The notes under the pieces were generated by a model. The model saw only the letters and a list, made by a program, of their open reading frames with translations, was not told the DNA's origin and ran no database searches. From Carettochelys insculpta (taxonomy: Eukaryota; Chordata; Testudines; Carettochelyidae), in NCBI RefSeq assembly GCF_033958435.1, contig NC_134167.1, positions 5,476,001 to 5,540,000 on the forward strand: 64,000 nt of DNA, written 5' to 3'. A program made the position numbers and the translations under genes. Below are positions 22,547 to 31,490 of the stretch, in pieces. Within the stretch, counting starts at the first letter, position 1, and the number at the start of each line of letters is the position of its first letter.

Positions 22547-23298
22547 AGGCAACTGTGAGTCTCTCCTGGCATGAGGGAAGCCAGGTGGCTCTGTACCCTT
22601 TGCCGCTCAGTCCCTCCCTCTCCCCCGGGGCTGCTGCAGCATCTGGCTGCATACAAAGCTTGATGTGTGGCAGCAACTGGGGAAGGTTCTCCTGGGGGTA
22701 TCAGTTTAACATTACTGTGTAGGGCCCCATAAATCCAAAGGCTGCCCCAGCACTGCCTAAAAACCTTGGCGATGTCTATGTTGGGGCACCCAAAAATCAG
22801 CAGGGCTCTTGCAAGCCTTGGTCCTAATCACTATTTGAGTCTTGCTAAGCAATTCAGCAGCGTCTGCACTGGAAGAGAGTTTGGTCTCACGCTTCCGTCT
22901 GCCAGAGAAATATCACCCCAAAAAGTGTGCTTGCCACTGGCACTATTTCTGCTAGGCCTTGTTAGTGCAGAGCAGTGAGGGTCAAGCTAGGCTTGTGAGT
23001 GGGTTGCATGGGTGGCCCTCCTCCACCATCACAGTAGGCTGCAAGATTGTCATAACCAATATGGTCTAGTAGGACAGGGCAGTTTCCATAACTGCACTGG
23101 CACACCTAGAATTTGCGGGGTGTGCTGATTGATCCCTAGTAACACTTTGATTGGATGCAGCAGGAGTACACAGCTCTCAAAGTCATGTGCAATCAGCATG
23201 CACCTCCCTTCACATGCCCTTGCCTTAAGTGTCTGTCATTTAGTAATAGTGGTAGAAAAAAAAATCAATGAGGAAAAATGCAGCAGAATTTGTCACCC
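22547..23298. other. Unique non-coding stretch
   Basis: Nothing supported. 'gcgatgtctatgttggggcacc' at about 22769 resembles a transposon end, but no matching opposite end was found. Confidence 0.4.
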
Positions 23299-23301
23299 TG
23301 T

Positions 23302-23737
23302 GGCCGTGTCTACACTAGCCCCAAATTTCGAAATGGCCATGTAAATGGCCATTTCGAAGTTTACTAATGAAGCGCTGAAATACATATTCAGCGCCTCATT
23401 AGCATGTGGGCGGCTGTGGCACTTTGAAATTGACGCAGCTCACCGCCGTGCGGCTCGTCCCGACGGGGCTCCTTTTTGAAAGTACCCCGCCTACTTCGAA
23501 GTCCCCTTATTCCTATAAGCAGATGGGAATAGGGGGACTTCGAAGTAGGCAGGGTCCTTTCGAAAAGGAGCCCCATCGGGATGAGCCGCGCGGCGGCGAG
23601 CCATGTCAATTTCGAAGTGCCACGGCCGCCCGCATGCCAATGAGGCGCTGAATATGTATTTCAACGCTTCATTAGTAAACTTCAAAATGGCCATTTACAT
23701 GGCCATTTCGAAATTTGGGGCTAGTGTAGACATAGCC
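23302..23737. mobile_element. 436-bp fold-back element, near-perfect palindrome
   Basis: The two halves are inverted copies across almost the whole element. The left half starts GGCCGTGTCTACACTAGCCC. The reverse complement of the right half starts GGCTATGTCTACACTAGCCC. Each then has 'caaatttcgaaatggccat', 'cttcgaagt', 'gcgctgaa', 'tcattagcatg' and 'gacggggctcctttttgaaa' equivalents. The centre is a short loop at about 23510-23525. A trinucleotide tgt occurs on both sides (23299-23301, 23738-23740), consistent with a 3-bp target duplication (PIF/Harbinger-like, inferred). It is unusually CpG- and TTCGAA-rich. The overlapping open frames at 23388-23694 on both strands are mirror images caused by the palindrome. 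Confidence 0.9.
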
Positions 23738-23966
23738 TGTGTGTGGGCAACAGCAAAGGAAATGCCTCATGGGCCACCCATAAAACCCCAGTGGGCCTCA
23801 GGTGGCCCACAAGTTGCAGGGTACCCACCGTGCGGCAGACAGTCCAACAGAGAATGGACAGAGCATTGGATACAGTGTAGTTTCCTGTCTGCTTTATCCT
23901 TGCTCAGTCATTAACCTGAGGCACTGCAAGTCTCTCTGCTATTCCTTGCCAACTACATTTCTGTAG

Positions 23967-24048
23967 AAACAAAAAGCAGTCAAGTAGCACTTTAAAGACT
24001 AGCAATTTTGTTTTGATAGTGTATAGACTAGCACGGCTTACTCTCTGT
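23967..24048. mobile_element. 82-bp SINE-like insertion with 13-bp direct repeats
   Basis: The insert contains 'aaaaagcagtcaagtagcactttaaagactagcaa' and, inverted, 'gtatagactagcacggctt', both words of the CCGTGTTAGTCT repeat family. It is bracketed by tacatttctgtag (23954-23966) and tacacttctgtag (24049-24061), 12/13 identical. Direct repeats longer than 8 bp favour target-primed retroposition over a hAT mechanism. Family name is uncertain. Confidence 0.65.
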
Positions 24049-24356
24049 TACACTTCTGTAGGTGGCATTTAGGTGTCAGTCAAAGTGATTGGACAGACGT
24101 GTTAGCTGAATTACCAGAGGTAAAATCCTGGCTCCTTCCAAGTTAATGCAAACGTCCCTTTGACTTCCATGAAGCCAAGATTTGACCCCAGGAATGTGGA
24201 CAAACATCTAGCTCCGTTTACGTTCCATGAACCAGGACATTGCTGTAACACTGTAGTCATAGGAAGCTAACATAACCTTTGCATCAATATATTAATATCA
24301 GAACCAGAAGTTTTTCAGTTTGGGACAATCCCAGAAGACTTCTTTTTCCCCATTAT

Positions 24357-24640
24357 TCATAGATTTTGAGACAAGAAGGAACCATTATGATCATATAGAC
24401 TTGTTTCCTGCATAGCACTGGATAGAGAATTTCACTGAGGGTTTCCTCCATCTAGCCCATATCTTGTAGTTGAGCTATGACATACAGTTTCAGACAGACA
24501 CCTGTGTTATATGAAAGATTCCAAGGGAGGGAGAGTCTACCACCTCATTTGGTAAATTGTTCCACTCCTTAATTCCCATCACTGCTACAAATTTGCATCT
24601 GATTCCTAATCAGAATTTGCCTAGTTTTTAGCAGTTTAGT
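24357..24640 (-). mobile_element. CR1 LINE 3' fragment
   Basis: Minus strand. It begins 'tcatagattttgagacaagaaggaaccattatgatcatatagac', the reverse complement of the CR1 3' region. It continues through 'cctgcatagcactgg', 'gagagtctaccacctcatttgg' and 'ttgttccactccttaattcccatcactg'. It is 5'-truncated and non-coding. Confidence 0.85.
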
Positions 24641-26157
24641 CTAGTATATTATCATTCATGTGTATTGCAATAGGCCTCAAGCTTATTAACCTAGCCACTG
24701 TACAAACCTATAACACAAACATATTCCCTAAGACAAAGAGGTTACAATGACACTGTGCCTGCATACACTTCTCTGTGAATTTGGGTTGTGTATTATGTGA
24801 AACCAGTTGTACAAAAAAACTCACTGAATCATAGTGTACAATTGGTATACTCTCCATCAGGAGGAAGGTGCAGGGCCCTTACAGGCTTGCACTGACATCC
24901 TTCGAATCCACTGAAGAAACTGGCTGGTTAATTTCCTTTTCCTGACTTAACCTCACATCATTAATATTGCCCTGCAAGTCTGGAGTGGAAAGAAAAGTTC
25001 ATGACAAATACCTCCTTGGTGCTATCATCATAGCTTTGATTATCCTGTAATTTCCTTATATAGTACTACACAGGGATCAATCTAATGTAATGGTATCCAA
25101 TTCTAATGGACACCCTAAGCCAAGGGCTGCTGCCCTGCAGTGAAAGTCAGTTTTACCTGCTCTTCAGGGTGCCTGTCTCTTTTAGAGCCTGACTCCTCTG
25201 TTACCTTTGCAGACCAAGGGGGGACATTCCATTGCGGGTGTGAGACTCAGGAGGGAGGAGCCATGACTGGGGAAGGTAATGGCTCTATTTTCTGCTGGCC
25301 CCCAGCCCCAGAGGCGCTATGTCACTGGGATGCACAAGTTAAGGCATCTCCTAGCCTGTGCTTTCCCCTCCTATTTGCAGCAGATTAGGAGAAGCATAAA
25401 CAGACTTTCCTCTGGCCCTAGCACTGGTGCAGGGATTTATCTGATCCTCTGACACTATACTTTTGAGGGCCAAATAAATAGCAGGAGAGCTAAATGATTC
25501 CTTTACATCAGAGGCGGAGGAGGCGGATTTTAAAATCCCTTTATTTCCCCTAATGAGGAGGTGTTTTGTTGATGGGAATTCCACCCTCACCCAGTCCCTG
25601 CAGCTCCAGAACTAGTGATCTGTTTGTGTACTCATGCTCTGGGAGCAAAAGCAGATACTCAGCAAGGCTGCATGACTCTAGGTGGGCAAAGGAGTCTCCT
25701 TGGGGACAGCTGGACAAAATGAGGGGACTAAAAGGCTGTTTGCAGGGAGCTCTCTAAGCAAATTCCTGTGGGTGTCCCATTGCCAGAATTCTCCAAGGCT
25801 ACCTTGCCCCGGGAAACCTGCCAGTGATTTTAAGAGATGAGGTAATAGGAGATAGTCAGACTGGCTTGAGGGGGCGAGGACAGCAGTCAGGGCGAGCTCT
25901 GGCTTGTGCATGATGCGTGAATCAGCAGCATTGAGTATCATCTTCAATTTGGTTTCATTTCAAGGAAAGGGGTGTGATAAGAGGCAGTAGGAAAGGCAAC
26001 AATGGACAGATTCTGGTCATGTAACAATACAAAGGGCTCATGCCCCCTTTAGCTTTCTCCAGGAAACTAAAGGGACTGGACACTGTCAGCAGGAAATGCC
26101 CCCATGTACAGCTGGGGTGGCACTGTCAGAAGGGCTACAGAGAGCTGTTCTCCATCA
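24641..26157. other. Unique non-coding stretch
   Basis: No exon or repeat recognised. Short open frames on both strands are unremarkable. Confidence 0.45.
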
Positions 26158-26343
26158 GCGTTTCCTCCATTTTTATCAGTGTGCAGAATAAATTTTATGT
26201 GCACCAAGGCCTGTGTGGATGTGCACCACCAATAGAAACACATGCTGCCTACTGTGGGTGGCTGTGGTGCTCTGCTAATCAACTGGGAAGCACCTGAAGC
26301 TCTCCTGGATGACTGCCCAAGCTCTCAGTTTAGAGGGAACACA
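26158..26343 (+). mobile_element. 185-bp hAT MITE family, copy 5
   Basis: Starts GCGTTTCCTCCATTTTTATC and ends CAGTTTAGAGGGAACACA, with interior 'gtgcagaataaattttatgtgcaccaaggc', 'gtgcaccaccaatagaaacac' and 'tctgctaatcaactgggaagcacctgaa'. Nearly full length; terminal duplication not recognisable. Confidence 0.88.
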
Positions 26344-27367
26344 AGTCCTCTTCCTAGCCCCATGCACAGGGGACATAGCAGGGTATTCAGAGGTGAAGGA
26401 TGGTTGTGGTCAAAGAGCCTTTGTGCTTCTGCTGTTCTAATCTGGCTGATGGTCCATAGCAGGCTATTGTAGCCAAAGTATAAATTACATTAGTCCTGTG
26501 ACACTGCACTCATTTATGCCAAAAGCCAGGCCCAAAATAAGAGCCAAAGTGACTCAAAGCCAATTTTGCCCCATCTCTCCATGTCTGCAGCAACAAGCAC
26601 AGGAATACCATGACAGACTGGGGCTCAAAGGGCCCTATTCCCTTCAGAGCTTCACCGGGTGCTAGCTAGCTTCTGAACAGCTCCAGGCAGCTCAGGCCTA
26701 TAGCTGATGGGCTGGTGATGTGACCACTGGCCAGTCTGACACAAACTGCTTGGCTTTTGGTTTTCCTTTCCTTTCCCTACCAGTGGAAGTACTGCCTTCC
26801 ACTCAGTTGAAAACTACCCCCAACCTTCTTCCTCCCTGTAAAATCCCGTTGAACGGTCCCATTGTGCTCACTTTTTTTTCATTCCTAAAATAGCAAATTC
26901 CAAGTGACTGCTTTCAAGGCAACCATGCAGCACAGTGTGGTGGGAGCATCGCACAAATCAGGAGAGAAACTAGCTGAGCTGCCAACAAGCAATAGCAGAA
27001 AAAAGGAGGAAAGGAAGAACCGGGCATGTGCCTTTTCTGGTTAGTAGAAGCGCCTTAAATCAAGGCTACACAGTGAGGGACTGAAACGTTGTTGGAGTCT
27101 TTCCTGCCTCAGTGTGGATTGCTGTTTATATCAGTGCAAAGCTGGTATGATATGTAGCCACTGGTGTAACGGGAGGGTTCTGATCTGGTGGCATTTTGCA
27201 CCTACTTTGCACTGATCTAAGGCAGGGGAGAAACTAGCTTTACTGCTTAAGTTTACGTAGTCTGTGTATTCACACAGCACGCCATGCTGTCTAGTCAAAT
27301 CCCAGGGTGCAGTGAGCTTAGTGTGAGACCTGGGATGGATTCCATGCAGTTTACCAGCCTATTCCTT
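26344..27367. other. Unique non-coding stretch
   Basis: Nothing recognised. It includes a poly-T run near 26872 and no coding signal. Confidence 0.45.
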
Positions 27368-27510
27368 GTAGGTGGTGGTGTAGCCTTGTTGGTCCCAGGA
27401 TATTATAGAGACACAGTGGGGGTTTGATGTTGGACCAAATGCTATTGGTGTGAGAGACAAACTTTCAAGCTGGCATGGAACTCTTCGTTCTTCTTCAGAG
27501 GCAGCGTGAA
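27368..27510 (+). repeat. SINE-like repeat (GTAGCCGTGTTGGTCCCAGG type)
   Basis: Text reads 'gtggtgtagccttgttggtcccaggatattatagagacacagtggg', 'ttggaccaaatgctattggtgtgagagacaaactttcaagct' and 'actcttcgttcttcttcagag'. This is a very common dispersed sequence of turtles and other tetrapods, recalled from memory; formal classification uncertain. Plus orientation as written. Confidence 0.6.
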
Positions 27511-28395
27511 AAATTCTCACCCACAGAAACTGGTTCAATGCAGAATATTATCTAATCTGCTTTGTTAATCTATTCCTTGGATGTTCCAAAGTTCTGTCTA
27601 GGAGGAATTTAGGATGGCTGGCCATTAGTTGGCTCAACAGGAAACAGAGTGGAGTACAGACTATGGACTGGATAGGGCATGTTGTGACTGAGGTTAGGTT
27701 ACACATGTGCAGCACTGTGTGAGCTTTGGTTTGTTTCTGGCACTGCTGAACTGCTTTTCCTGCCTTTCCAGAACTGGCAGTGTGACGACGCAGCCCCACC
27801 TCTGCATTCCCACGCTGCACTGCCGGTGCCCGGTGTGTGCATTTACATTGCCTGAGAAAGCGCCCGGCTGTGCTGTGAGGATTACACAGGCCAGCCCTCT
27901 CATGTGCCAAAGTAAGATTCTCACTGCTGTGAAAAGGCTTTGTACCATGTTAGGCCCATGATGCTGGATCCTTCTGCTGCTGCCTCTGGGTTTGCTTAGA
28001 TACTGTGAGATGGGTGGTATGGGCTCCACTTCTGGGTGGCACGGGCAAATCTCAGGTAGATGAGATAGCTTTTAAAATCTTTTCAGACCCCTCTGACTGC
28101 GAGCTAGCTTCAAAATGCACTAAAGCTGGGGGATGGGGAGGTGACTTTGGCCCAGGCTTCCTGCATGGGTTCACATGCAGGCTCATGACAAGGAGAAAAC
28201 ATGCCCACCGCCCACCTCCCACCTAGCTGAGAAGCAGACAGCCTGTGGCATGTGGCCCAAGGCCAGATGTTCTGCAGGCAACCCAGCCAGCCAGTGCATT
28301 CCAATGAGCTAAACCAGCTTATCAGATGCAAACTGGTCTGCTGAATATGGGAGGTAGGGAAACCTCACCTTACTGTAGGAAGAAGGGAGTAGAGC
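27511..28395. other. Unique non-coding stretch
   Basis: No support for genes. The minus-strand open frames at 27548-28029 and the plus-strand frame at 27707-27961 overlap each other and show no domain. Confidence 0.4.
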
Positions 28396-28455
28396 AGAGG
28401 TGCAAAGTGGGGAGCAGGCCCCCTAAGGCAGGATGAAATTTCATAAGGTGGGGGG
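28396..28455. repeat. Possible hAT end fragment
   Basis: 'cagaggtgcaaagtggggagcaggccccctaaggc' resembles the left end of a hAT element (CAGGGGTGCACAAAGTGGGGGGC type). No right end was seen; call is tentative. Confidence 0.35.
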
Positions 28456-28565
28456 CAGCATAGCACAATTGGCTGCTGGGTGTCAGGCTCATCCATTTCC
28501 TTTAAAATGCTGAAATATGTCACTGTTTCTAAGTGTGCGCATTCACATCTCCACACGGACTCTCA

Positions 28566-28727
28566 CATTATTTTGTTATGTGCGCCAGTGCCTGTGCGGA
28601 TGTGCACCACCAATAGAAACACAGGCTGCTGGCTGTTGGCAGCTGTGGGTGCTTTGCCAATCAGCTGGGCAGCACATGAATCTCTCCCCAGCAGCCACCT
28701 AAGTGCTCAGCGCAGAGGGAGCACTGT
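28566..28727 (+). mobile_element. 185-bp hAT MITE family, copy 6 (left end lost)
   Basis: Recognisable from 'ttgttatgtgcgccagtgcctg' through 'ccaccaatagaaacacaggctgctggctg', 'ccaatcagctgggcagcac' to 'cgcagagggagcactgt'. The leftmost ~25 bases (GTTCCCTCTAA...) are missing or replaced. Confidence 0.85.
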
Positions 28728-28984
28728 TCACAACTCATGCCAAAACCTACAGGGCATCTTGGGGTTGAACTTGAGCTGGCAACAAATGTTAAAAGCCAAG
28801 TTGCCATGTCTTCAAAGCAATTTAAGCCGAGGTTAGCTACCCTATGTAAGAACACACCTTTTTGTGCAGTGCATATCCAGTCACACAAATATGTATCCAC
28901 CTGCAATGAGCATGAATAAACACATTACAGACACCCACAATTAAAGGTGATTGATACAGTACTTCGTGTGCATCTATTCTCATT

Positions 28985-29112
28985 GTCTGACTTGAAAATG
29001 CTACAGGGCAGTGACTTCCTCATGCTATTTGATTGTTTAGTGCCTGGTTCAGTGAGACTTGGTCTTTTTGAGGCTTCTGGGTGTTAACTGCAATAGAAAT
29101 AAATAACAATGG
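28985..29112 (+). repeat. MIR/L3-like 3' end
   Basis: 'ctacagggcagtgacttcctcatgc', 'tttagtgcctggttcagtgagacttggtc' and 'gggtgttaactgcaatagaaataaataac' follow the pattern CGGGGCAGGGACTGTC...GCACCTAGCACAATGGGG...GGTGCTAC-GCAATACAAATAA. Degenerate but in correct order. Confidence 0.55.
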
Positions 29113-29215
29113 TCACCCTCCCTATAAGACAGATGGATATTAATCCCATTTTTCAAATGGAGAAACTGAGGCAGAAAAGCTGGGTGACTTACTCAATAAG
29201 AGATTGCTGCTGAGC
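29113..29215 (-). repeat. MIR-like core fragment
   Basis: 'attaatcccatttttcaaatggagaaactgaggcagaaaagctgggtgacttactc' is the reverse complement of the MIR-type GGGCAAGTCACTTAAC...CTCAGTTTCC-CATCTGTAAAATGGGG core. Confidence 0.7.
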
Positions 29216-29675
29216 CACACGATTAGTCTGCCATGCAGACACACACCAACATCACATACATCCATGCAAACTTTGGCTGGACCTGCACATGTGCATCTTA
29301 GCAGATGCATTCCGATAAATATATTATCATGCCTCACTATAGACAGATGGTTATTGCACCTGTCTGAGAACACATACATCATTGCTACCCAGTTTGAACA
29401 GGATTAGAAAGAATCAGGATTTCAGCGCCCATTGGAACCAGATCTTTTCTGAGATTTGAAATCGAGCTCTTTTTAATTTATTTACTTGTTTTCATAATCC
29501 CATCTGAGGGACACCAGTCAGGAACAGAAGTCCCGAAATGCCCTGGGAAAACCTATTCTCATACCACTTCCATCACTAATGCTCAGCCCCAGAAGGTCCA
29601 TGAATATTTTCTTAAGGAAAAACCCTACAGAACCTAATCAATGGGCTTATGTAGAAGCGCCTGTGCTGATCACAG
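29216..29675. other. Unique non-coding stretch
   Basis: Nothing recognised beyond an ACACA-rich tract near 29235-29265. Confidence 0.4.
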
Positions 29676-29775
29676 ATCTTCAGGACAGGGGCTGTGTTTG
29701 TACATTGCTTAGCACAGAGGAATCCTGAGGAGGACTGGGGTCTCTAGACTGTACTGTAGCAATCACTGTAACAAG
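29676..29775 (+). repeat. MIR/L3-like 3' end
   Basis: 'tcttcaggacaggggctgtgtttgtacattgcttagcacag' and 'ggactggggtctctagactgtactgtagcaatcac' match the family's 3' end pattern in order. Confidence 0.6.
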
Positions 29776-30411
29776 ACCAAGTAATCAGAATGACTCTAAA
29801 ATTCTACGTAAAGTAATAGGGAATAAGCTCTTTTTTAAATACGGTGAGGGTGGAGGGAGGGATGCGAGAGCTGAAATTTGTCACCTAGAGTACTGAAACC
29901 ATTTGCCCAGTTCTCCTTTATGGAAAAGCCCTACGGAGTCTGTTAACACCTTAGTGAGGGTTTTTGATGTGGCCTATAGGATCAAATGGAGAGCAGTCCC
30001 CCGGCTGGAGCATGCTTTAGGGATGCTCCAGCAATTCTAAAGGCAGGCTTTCTGTCAGCTGGCTCTGACAACTCCCACAGAGCCATTACTGACTTCATCC
30101 CTCCTAAATGCTGTTGGGAGTTTTCCACAAAGGATTAGGAGATGGAAGATAGTAACGGGCAATAGGTATTGGCGCTAACAATCTATAGTCCTATAAGAGA
30201 GAGAATATTTGACATCTTTATATTATTATGAAATGTTCGTTGCGTGGGGCTCAACAGGATAGGGCCTGACTTGCCCCTGCTTTGCACCTGGCATTGTTGT
30301 TTACAGCTTGGGCTTGTGATCCCCCAGGGGAAACAAGCCTTCTGAGCAAAGACACAAGGCCCTGCTGCACCAGAGAGCTCTCTCTAAATCCCACCCAGGT
30401 TGGCCCGGAGG
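29776..30411. other. Unique non-coding stretch upstream of CpG island
   Basis: No repeat or exon recognised. AT-rich around 30160-30240. Confidence 0.4.
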
Positions 30412-30511
30412 GGCTGGAACCAGGGGTGCTGGGAGCTGCAGCACTCCTGGGCTTGAAGGGCTTGCATCTTATGCAATAATTTACAGTTTGATTTAGTGGC
30501 TCTCAGCAGTC
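30412..30511 (+). repeat. ~100-bp dispersed repeat, copy 1 (left of CpG island)
   Basis: Reads 'gctggaaccaggggtgctgg', 'gagctgcagcactcctgggcttgaag', 'tttacagtttgatttagtggctctcagcag'. It matches, in order, the reverse complement of 31387-31490. From memory this is a common turtle/lizard repeat (CAGGGGTGCTGGAACTAGGG...CAATGGCTCTCAGCACCCC); its class is uncertain. Confidence 0.65.
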
Positions 30512-30594
30512 CTGCTATCTGCACATGATTCCAGCCCCTGGCTGTGCTGTCCCCCCACCACTTTTTGATACAGCTGAAAGGTGACAACTAGCTA

Positions 30595-30690
30595 GGGGAA
30601 CAAGGCAGGGTCCTCTTCGCAGCCCAGGGGAATGAGGCAGGGTCACTCTGCAGCCCAGGGGAATGAGGCAGGGACCTCTCTGCTGTCCCG
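30595..30690. repeat. Tandem repeat, ~31-bp unit, 3 copies
   Basis: Units begin at 30595, 30627 and 30658, each starting ggggaa-aaggcaggg or ggggaatgaggcaggg and (first two) ending gcagccca. Unit lengths are 32, 31 and about 32. It lies directly upstream of the CpG-island core. Confidence 0.85.
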
Positions 30691-30808
30691 GGCAGCGGGG
30701 GCGCTTTGGGAACGGGGTGCGGGCGCCGAGGCTGGAGGGGGGGGGTGCTCCTGACACACGCCCAGCTGTCGGCAGGACACAAAGCCGGTGGCTGGGCTCC
30801 CGCCTTGC

Positions 30809-30818
30809 AGCCAATGAG
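30809..30818 (+). promoter_or_regulatory. CCAAT box (NF-Y site)
   Basis: agccaatgag agrees with the NF-Y consensus RRCCAATSR. It lies 48-57 bp upstream of the first in-frame ATG, typical for a CpG-island promoter. Confidence 0.6.
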
Positions 30819-30837
30819 CGCGGGGCAAGCGGCGCGC

Positions 30838-30850
30838 AGCCCCGCCTCCG
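30838..30850 (-). promoter_or_regulatory. GC box (Sp1-like)
   Basis: gccccgcctccgc contains the reverse-complement Sp1 core (GGCGGGGC). Located between the CCAAT box and the candidate start codon. Confidence 0.5.
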
Positions 30851-30865
30851 CCTCGCCTTGCCGCG

Positions 30866-31004
30866 ATGGAGCGGCTGCTGCCGGGGATGGAGCGGGGCGC
30901 AGCGGCCGGGCGCGGAGCCAGCTTGCCGGTAGGAGCGCGGCGGCGCCGGGCGCGGGGCGCTTCCATGGAGCAGGCGAGGGCGGAGAAGACCCGCACGGCC
31001 CAAG
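30866..31004 (+). CDS. Candidate first coding exon, unidentified gene
   Basis: Inferred, not proven. An ATG at 30866 with G at -3 and G at +4 opens a frame beginning MERLLPGMERGAAAGRGASL. In-frame ATGs recur at 30887 and 30965. The frame stays open to a good donor, caag|gtagcg, at 31004/31005, giving 46 codons plus one base (phase 1). An alternative donor, gccg|gtagga, at 30928/30929 would give 21 codons, phase 0. The predicted peptide is Arg/Ala/Gly-rich with no signal peptide, transmembrane segment or motif that I can recognise. GC-rich first exons often code low-complexity N-termini, and equally often are 5' UTR, so non-coding exon or lncRNA are real alternatives. No second exon was identified, so the gene cannot be named. 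Confidence 0.25.
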
Positions 31005-31123
31005 GTAGCGCAAGAATCTCTTCCCCTCCCGGGGCCGGGCGCAGAGCCAGGCGGGGCCGCAGCGGGAGGGACCGCTCTGCACTTGGGGTGGCGGGGCGGC
31101 CGGGGGCCGGCGCTGCAGGGGCC

Positions 31124-31143
31124 GTCGGGCTAGTGTAGACGCC
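31124..31143. repeat. Possible transposon-end scrap in CpG island
   Basis: cgggctagtgtagacgcc is very like the right terminus of the 23302-23737 fold-back element (GGGGCTAGTGTAGACATAGCC). No partner end was seen; may be coincidence. Confidence 0.25.
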
Positions 31144-31386
31144 GGGGGGAGAAGCCCTTCGGGCGGGGGCAGTGCGGCGCTGAAAGCTCTTGAAACATAA
31201 GGGAAACCCCTCAGAGCCAGCACCTCTGGGCGGGGGCGGGCAGAGAGCAGGCTGGGGCGCCCTGTGCCGGAGTTTGGCTCCAGCTGAGCGGGCTGTGAGG
31301 AGGTTGAGTTTGTCCCGGGGGAGCTGGACACGAGAAATGCACCTATGCAGGGGTGGGGGAACAGAGCGCACAGCGGAGCGGGGAGA

Positions 31387-31490
31387 GGTGCTGAGAGCCA
31401 TTGAACAGAACCGTGTAAAGCCTGCAGGGGAGGGAAAGCGCCGCAAGCCGGGCGAGCGGCTGCCCCTTGTTGCAGCCCCTGTGCCAGAGG
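31387..31490 (-). repeat. ~100-bp dispersed repeat, copy 2 (right of CpG island)
   Basis: 'tgctgagagccattgaacagaaccgtgtaaagcc', 'cgccgcaagccggg' and 'tgttgcagcccctgtgcc' form the reverse-oriented counterpart of 30412-30511. This copy is CpG-rich, unlike copy 1. The pair brackets the candidate promoter in inverted orientation. Confidence 0.6.

Larger units (their letters stand above)
30680..31150 (+). promoter_or_regulatory. CpG island, probable TATA-less promoter
   Basis: This is by far the densest CpG and G+C stretch in an otherwise CpG-poor window. It contains a CCAAT box in good NF-Y context, agccaatgag (30809-30818). About 20 bp downstream is a GC-box-like gccccgcctcc (30838-30850), followed by a well-placed ATG (30866). 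No TATA box is evident. The order CCAAT, GC box, ATG and splice-donor candidates all on the plus strand argues for plus-strand transcription; bidirectional activity cannot be excluded. The very long minus-strand open frames here (up to 321 codons, 30643-31608) are expected from GC-rich DNA lacking stop codons and are not taken as genes. Moderate CpG enrichment continues to about 31.56 kb. Confidence 0.75.

Noticed and set aside
22762..22975. Possible GGCTATGTCTACAC-type transposon starting at GCGATGTCTATG
   Set aside because: The supposed right end (ccttgttagtgcagag) is not an inverted match.
23388..23914. Several overlapping open frames with similar peptides on both strands
   Set aside because: They are mirror products of the fold-back element's palindrome.
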